The notes under the pieces are model-generated. The model saw only the letters and a program-made list of their open reading frames with translations. It had not been told where the DNA came from and made no database searches. A stretch of DNA of 64,000 bases from Strobilurus pachycystidiatus (Eukaryota > Basidiomycota > Agaricomycetes > Agaricales > Physalacriaceae): positions 186,001 through 250,000 of the forward strand of contig JAHLMK010000008.1 in NCBI GenBank assembly GCA_019915135.1, read 5' to 3'. The position numbers and the translations under genes were made by a program. This document shows positions 57,711 to 64,000 of the stretch, one piece after another. Within the stretch, counting starts at the first letter, position 1. Each line of letters opens with the position of its first letter.

Positions 57711-59398
57711 GGCAAGCAATGGAGAAGGCGGACGTGTTTCTTTTGTAGTACTGAGAGGAATGACGACCCATGACGGGCACGACGGCTTTTTGATATGCAT
57801 GAGAAGCTGAACATCGGTTGTAGATTATAAACTCACCGACAGAAGATTGACGACCTGTCAAGACGAAGACCGACGGTTGGGCCCCGTACCCAGTGAATCC
57901 TATGCATCCTGCTTCGAAACCTGATCATAGTGCCCTGTGATTAGAGTAGCACCACACATATATGAGGGATATGCCCCTGGAATCGAGTTCGCTTGCGGTT
58001 TCGGCGCGAGAGGGCTACTGTGAATTCATCGCCGCGTTTTTCTGGGCGAGTTGGCCAAAGAAAGCCGGAGCCAAAGACGTCTCCTGATCAAGCAGCTTAT
58101 AGTACGCACAAGCAGGCCTGCTGATCGTTCTGGGGCGGGATAAAGGCTGGAGGGACGATAACATTGCATTCACATATGCTGGTCAACGTCTGAAGACAAG
58201 GTAGGATCACTACAGAACATCGCGGCCGGTCATTCAACACTCTTCGCTTGGACCATGCCATATCAACGTAACGCTCTGCCAGTGTTCCAGCGTTAAGGCC
58301 TGTCAAGGCTCAATAGCAATATTAGATATTGACAGCACTGGCACTGTTCTCAGGACTTCACCAACTCCGGACCCGTCATCACTAGAATTGAAGACACTCG
58401 CTTGGATCTCAACATCCGGATCACTTCAACAGTACAGCACATACCGTCCTCAGGGAGCTTTGATTGGATCTCAGGGCTCGCGTGTCGGACTGTGCAGCTG
58501 TCATGTCGCGTCAATTTCGATTGACGCGACATGGATGGCTCTCGTCACCTCATTCAAGTTCCCCGCTCACTGGCAGATGCTTGAATTCAAATTTCGGATA
58601 TCAAACTCTACATAGTACTTGCCGCAACCATGCGGACCGCCACACCGACTCAGACGTCACGTCTGCGGTGGCGAACGATCGATCAGTAAACAGCTGGTAG
58701 ACAGGTACTACTTGTAAATGAGGTCCCCGCCTTACGACAATACTCAGCCATTCACTACCAACTTCACTTCATACGCAGTCGACCGCGCCACCCCCGGAGG
58801 GTCTGAGAATGAAAATCCGTCGTGTCACACAGCGTACGGCCTGACAATGGGTCGAGTACTTGCCCTCATCGCAAAGACGTCAATACGGAGATCTCGCATT
58901 CTGAGTGTAGTACCAAGATTTGCTCGCCGCCACGTTGCATCTTAATTTTCACTCCGCTTTGTATGTCTTAACAAACTCTGGATAATCAAGGCTCCATTCA
59001 TTGCAAAGAGGGTGGCCCGAGATGAAGATTCGTACGACTTGAGCTGCATGCGACCGTCAACTCACATGTATGGAACAGCCGCATTGGATACTATACCACA
59101 CACTCGCGCGTCTTGTTACGTCTACACGTTCTCTCACCATATCACGATCTCCGTTCTGTGAGCGCAGCTGTGAAGATGCAAGGACCCCCCATGTCACGAT
59201 GGCCCAAGTGCTTCCGCTGTATGTCCACGAATTCATATACAGGATCTTTGGCTTTGAATACGTGCCAGTGTGCCACCGAGACCTCCCACCACACTGAAAA
59301 AGGAAAAACTGCTGATTGTTAGTCAGTGCTTCGTCGTAGAAGTACAAACTTTTCACTTGTCTGGCATGCCTCTCGTTTACCTTCATATCCCTCTATAA
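57711..59398. repeat. Repeat-unit spacer, copy A
   Basis: This non-coding spacer is similar along most of its length to 61555-63080 (for example the shared CTCCGGACCCGTCATCA near 58366 and 62229). The two spacers lie downstream of the two OYE genes, so a segment of roughly 3.7-3.9 kb was duplicated in tandem and has since diverged. Confidence 0.75.
58502..58533. repeat. 14-bp palindrome, copy A
   Basis: Arms CATGTCGCGTCAAT (58502-58515) and ATTGACGCGACATG (58520-58533) around TTCG. The arms are kept in copy B although the surrounding sequence has diverged. Confidence 0.85.
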
Positions 59399-60861
<1,463 letters not shown>

Positions 60862-61395
60862 GGTGGGAGAAGGTAAGTAGAATAGCAAACCATGCTTCTT
60901 TTATCTATTGTGGCGTGTCAGTCAAGATACCATACACGGGCCAGCAACGATAAGTGACAAAGCGTGAATTGAGTCCTTGAGCCAATCGCACATAGGCGCA
61001 CCTACCGGAACGACGTCCGAGGACCCGCTGTTGAGTTGCAGCTGACGAGCCTTGGAAATTGCGGTCACCTACGGATGAGCCGCTGTTGAGTCGCAAAGGC
61101 GATCTATTGGCCTTTCGGAGAACTAGCTCTCAAGAGAATCGTTCGTCCACCTGATGAGACTCCAGCCGCCATGACTTGCGAGCTCCAGTCGCAATCAGAA
61201 CATCCGAAGCCGGAGAAAGACGATGCATGTAGTGAACAACGAGCTAGAAGCACCAGCATAGGTGCATAATCTCCAAACCCTCTGAGCTAGAAAAAGTGTC
61301 CGCAGGAGCGCTTCCTGCAGTTGGTGACGTGAGCAAAGAGGCAGGCGTAGCACTTGCAGCATAACTGCTTGTCGCAGTTACATTTCAGCACGAGC
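60862..61395. other. Spacer upstream of the intact OYE gene
   Basis: No gene recognised. It contains the OYE promoter and a short imperfect direct repeat of CCGCTGTTGAGT near 61015 and 61080. Confidence 0.45.
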
Positions 61396-61555
61396 ACCTT
61401 GAGCGAGGGCTACAGCGTTCGACAAAAACGTCGTTGGGAATGCTGGTGGGCACCGAGCGACTGCGCGTCAAGAAAGACAGGCCACAAATCCTGAGCGTGT
61501 GTGGACCAAACGGGAAGTGTCGAAGGAGGTGCATGGTGGACACGGTGGGAGACGC
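61396..61555 (-). pseudogene. OYE N-terminal fragment
   Basis: The minus strand keeps the first 45-50 codons of an OYE gene (FPFGPHTLR, LTRSRSVPTSIPNDVFVE) with a frame change in the first block. The sequence beyond the NDV motif is unrelated, so the rest of the gene is gone. It occupies the same place in repeat copy B as the pseudogene N-terminus at 57.6 kb does in copy A. Confidence 0.8.
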
Positions 61556-63080
61556 CGGCCAGCAATAGAGGAGGCGAACACGCCTCATTTGGAGTATTAT
61601 GAGCAATGATGGCGCATAACGCTGCTGATACGCATCAGAGGCTGGACATGGGGTTGTCAATTATATACTCAACGACAGAAGACTGGCGAACCGTCGATAC
61701 AAAGAGCGGCGGTTAGAACTGCCCCGGGGCTGGCGCGTACCCGGCGAGTCTTCTGCGTCCAATGACCAAACCTGATGATAGTGGCCTGTAATTAGAGAAG
61801 CACTGCACAGATATGACAGAGATGCGCATTGTGTTGAGCTGGCTTTCGGGCGCAAGAGGCTCCTGTGGTTTCGCCGCGGCGTCTTTTTTGGTGAGTTGCC
61901 ACGCCATCCATACAGGAAAAGTCGGAGCCAGAGGCGTCTAGTGATCAAGCTGCATACGCACAATCACGCCAGCGCGTCGTTAATATTATGGGGCGGGGAC
62001 CGCAGGAATGGCGACCACATCGCAATCAAATTTGCTGGTGGAAGACAAGGGTGCATGGCTCGAAATGACTAAGATTGCGGCCCGTCATCCGAACACTCTA
62101 CACTGGCACGCCGCATCATGGCATTATGATTAACGCACTGTCAGGCTCTGTGTTAAGAATCAACATTGAATGGTGACAAGATAGCACTGAAATTGATCCT
62201 GCATTGATCAATCTCATAACTTCACAACTCCGGACCCGTCATCAATACAGTAGAGTTGAAGACACTCTCTTGGATCTCAACATGAAACACTGCGACAGTA
62301 TAGCACAGACTACCCTCCTCATTGAACTTCAATTGGATCTCAGGGTTTGCGGATAATCGGGCTGGAGCTGTTGTCGCGTCAATCTGATTGACGCGACATG
62401 AATGATGACTCTCGTCACCTAATTGAAGTTCCCCGTTCATATGATGCATTCGAACTGCGTAGTCCTTGCCACAAACATGGAGACGCCACACCGACTGGGA
62501 CGTAACGTCTGCGGTGGCGAGCTACTATTAGTGGACAGGTACATATGTAGATGAGATCCCCGCCTTACGACAGTACTCAGCTATTCATTGGTAATTGTAC
62601 TTCCTAAGCAGCATAAGAGCGTGTCAAAATGTAAGCCTCCATCGCCACGCAGACCTTAGAATTCGTCCCAGAATGAAGTTGTGTGACACAGCTCGCACCG
62701 AGACCATGGGTGAAGTGCTTGCTGCCGTCACTGCAAAGACGTAAAAAAGAATATGTCGCAAGGCAGTGTTGGGTTGCCATCACTGGCACATCGCATCTAG
62801 ATTGACTCAGATCTTTGTTAGTGAACACTTGAGTGAACACCTTACCACTCCATTCAATCACAAGGAGGGTTGCCCCGAGATGGAGATCCATACGACAAGT
62901 TCAGCGGTATGCGACTGTCGACTCCCCATAGTTGCGCGGTTTGTCACGTCCACACCTCCGCTGCCACTGCCAGCGGGACCTCCACTTTACAGAAAATGGA
63001 ATCTTTTTAGACTTTCAAGAATGTTTCGCCGTAAAAGTACAAACTATGCACCTTGTTTACCTTCTGATCTCTTTGTCTAG
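61556..63080. repeat. Repeat-unit spacer, copy B
   Basis: Diverged counterpart of 57711-59398, in the same order and orientation relative to an OYE gene. No intact frame of its own. Confidence 0.75.
62372..62398. repeat. 12-bp palindrome, copy B
   Basis: Arms TGTCGCGTCAAT and ATTGACGCGACA around CTG. It corresponds to 58502-58533, with the loop changed but both arms kept. Confidence 0.85.

Positions 63081-64000
<920 letters not shown>

Overview
The window is nuclear DNA of a filamentous basidiomycete, most likely an Agaricomycete. Nearly every gene is broken by many 46-60 nt GT-AG introns, exons are short, and the families are typical of that class: DUF6533 and other seven-helix membrane proteins, BTB/POZ proteins, TKL-like kinases, DUF2235 hydrolases and Skn7. 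There are no operons, ribosome binding sites, CRISPR arrays or prokaryotic features. I rebuilt gene models by hand from splice-site phase and family motifs. Exon coordinates are given in the evidence; they are predictions without transcript data.

Layout. 1.3-9.7 kb: a Ser-rich/acidic small protein, a seven-helix membrane protein, a Pro/Arg-repeat protein with a ubiquitin-like C-terminus, and a BTB/POZ protein. 10-20 kb: a homeodomain factor, a GPI-type polysaccharide (chitin) deacetylase, a TKL-like kinase, a ZIP metal transporter, and a CstF-64-like protein that has the hinge and C-terminal domain but no RRM. 21.8-31.1 kb: a CBM21 PP1 regulatory subunit, a long gene-poor stretch, then the Skn7 response-regulator transcription factor. 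32-38 kb: an APH-type phosphotransferase, a DUF6533 membrane protein and a Gcn4/Cpc1-type bZIP factor with overlapping uORFs. 39-48 kb: a broken leucine-aminopeptidase copy, a 13-exon DUF2235 hydrolase, ribosomal protein eL28, a divergent forkhead factor and a C2H2 factor. 48-54.9 kb: gene-poor, with a KOW-type hypothetical protein and a C2H2 protein with an RG tail. 55-64 kb: the intact M17 leucine aminopeptidase, followed by an Old Yellow Enzyme (OYE) array with one intact gene, one gene cut by the window edge, one internally deleted pseudogene and one N-terminal fragment. The array sits in two diverged copies of a segment of about 3.7-3.9 kb.

The genes do not form one pathway. Regulators are frequent: homeodomain, Skn7, bZIP, forkhead, two C2H2 proteins, a BTB protein, a kinase and a PP1 targeting subunit. 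The features most worth follow-up are the RRM-less CstF-64 protein, the OYE array with a conserved perfect palindrome in each repeat, the truncated aminopeptidase duplicate, the uORFs before the bZIP gene, and very small exons with probable GC-AG introns.
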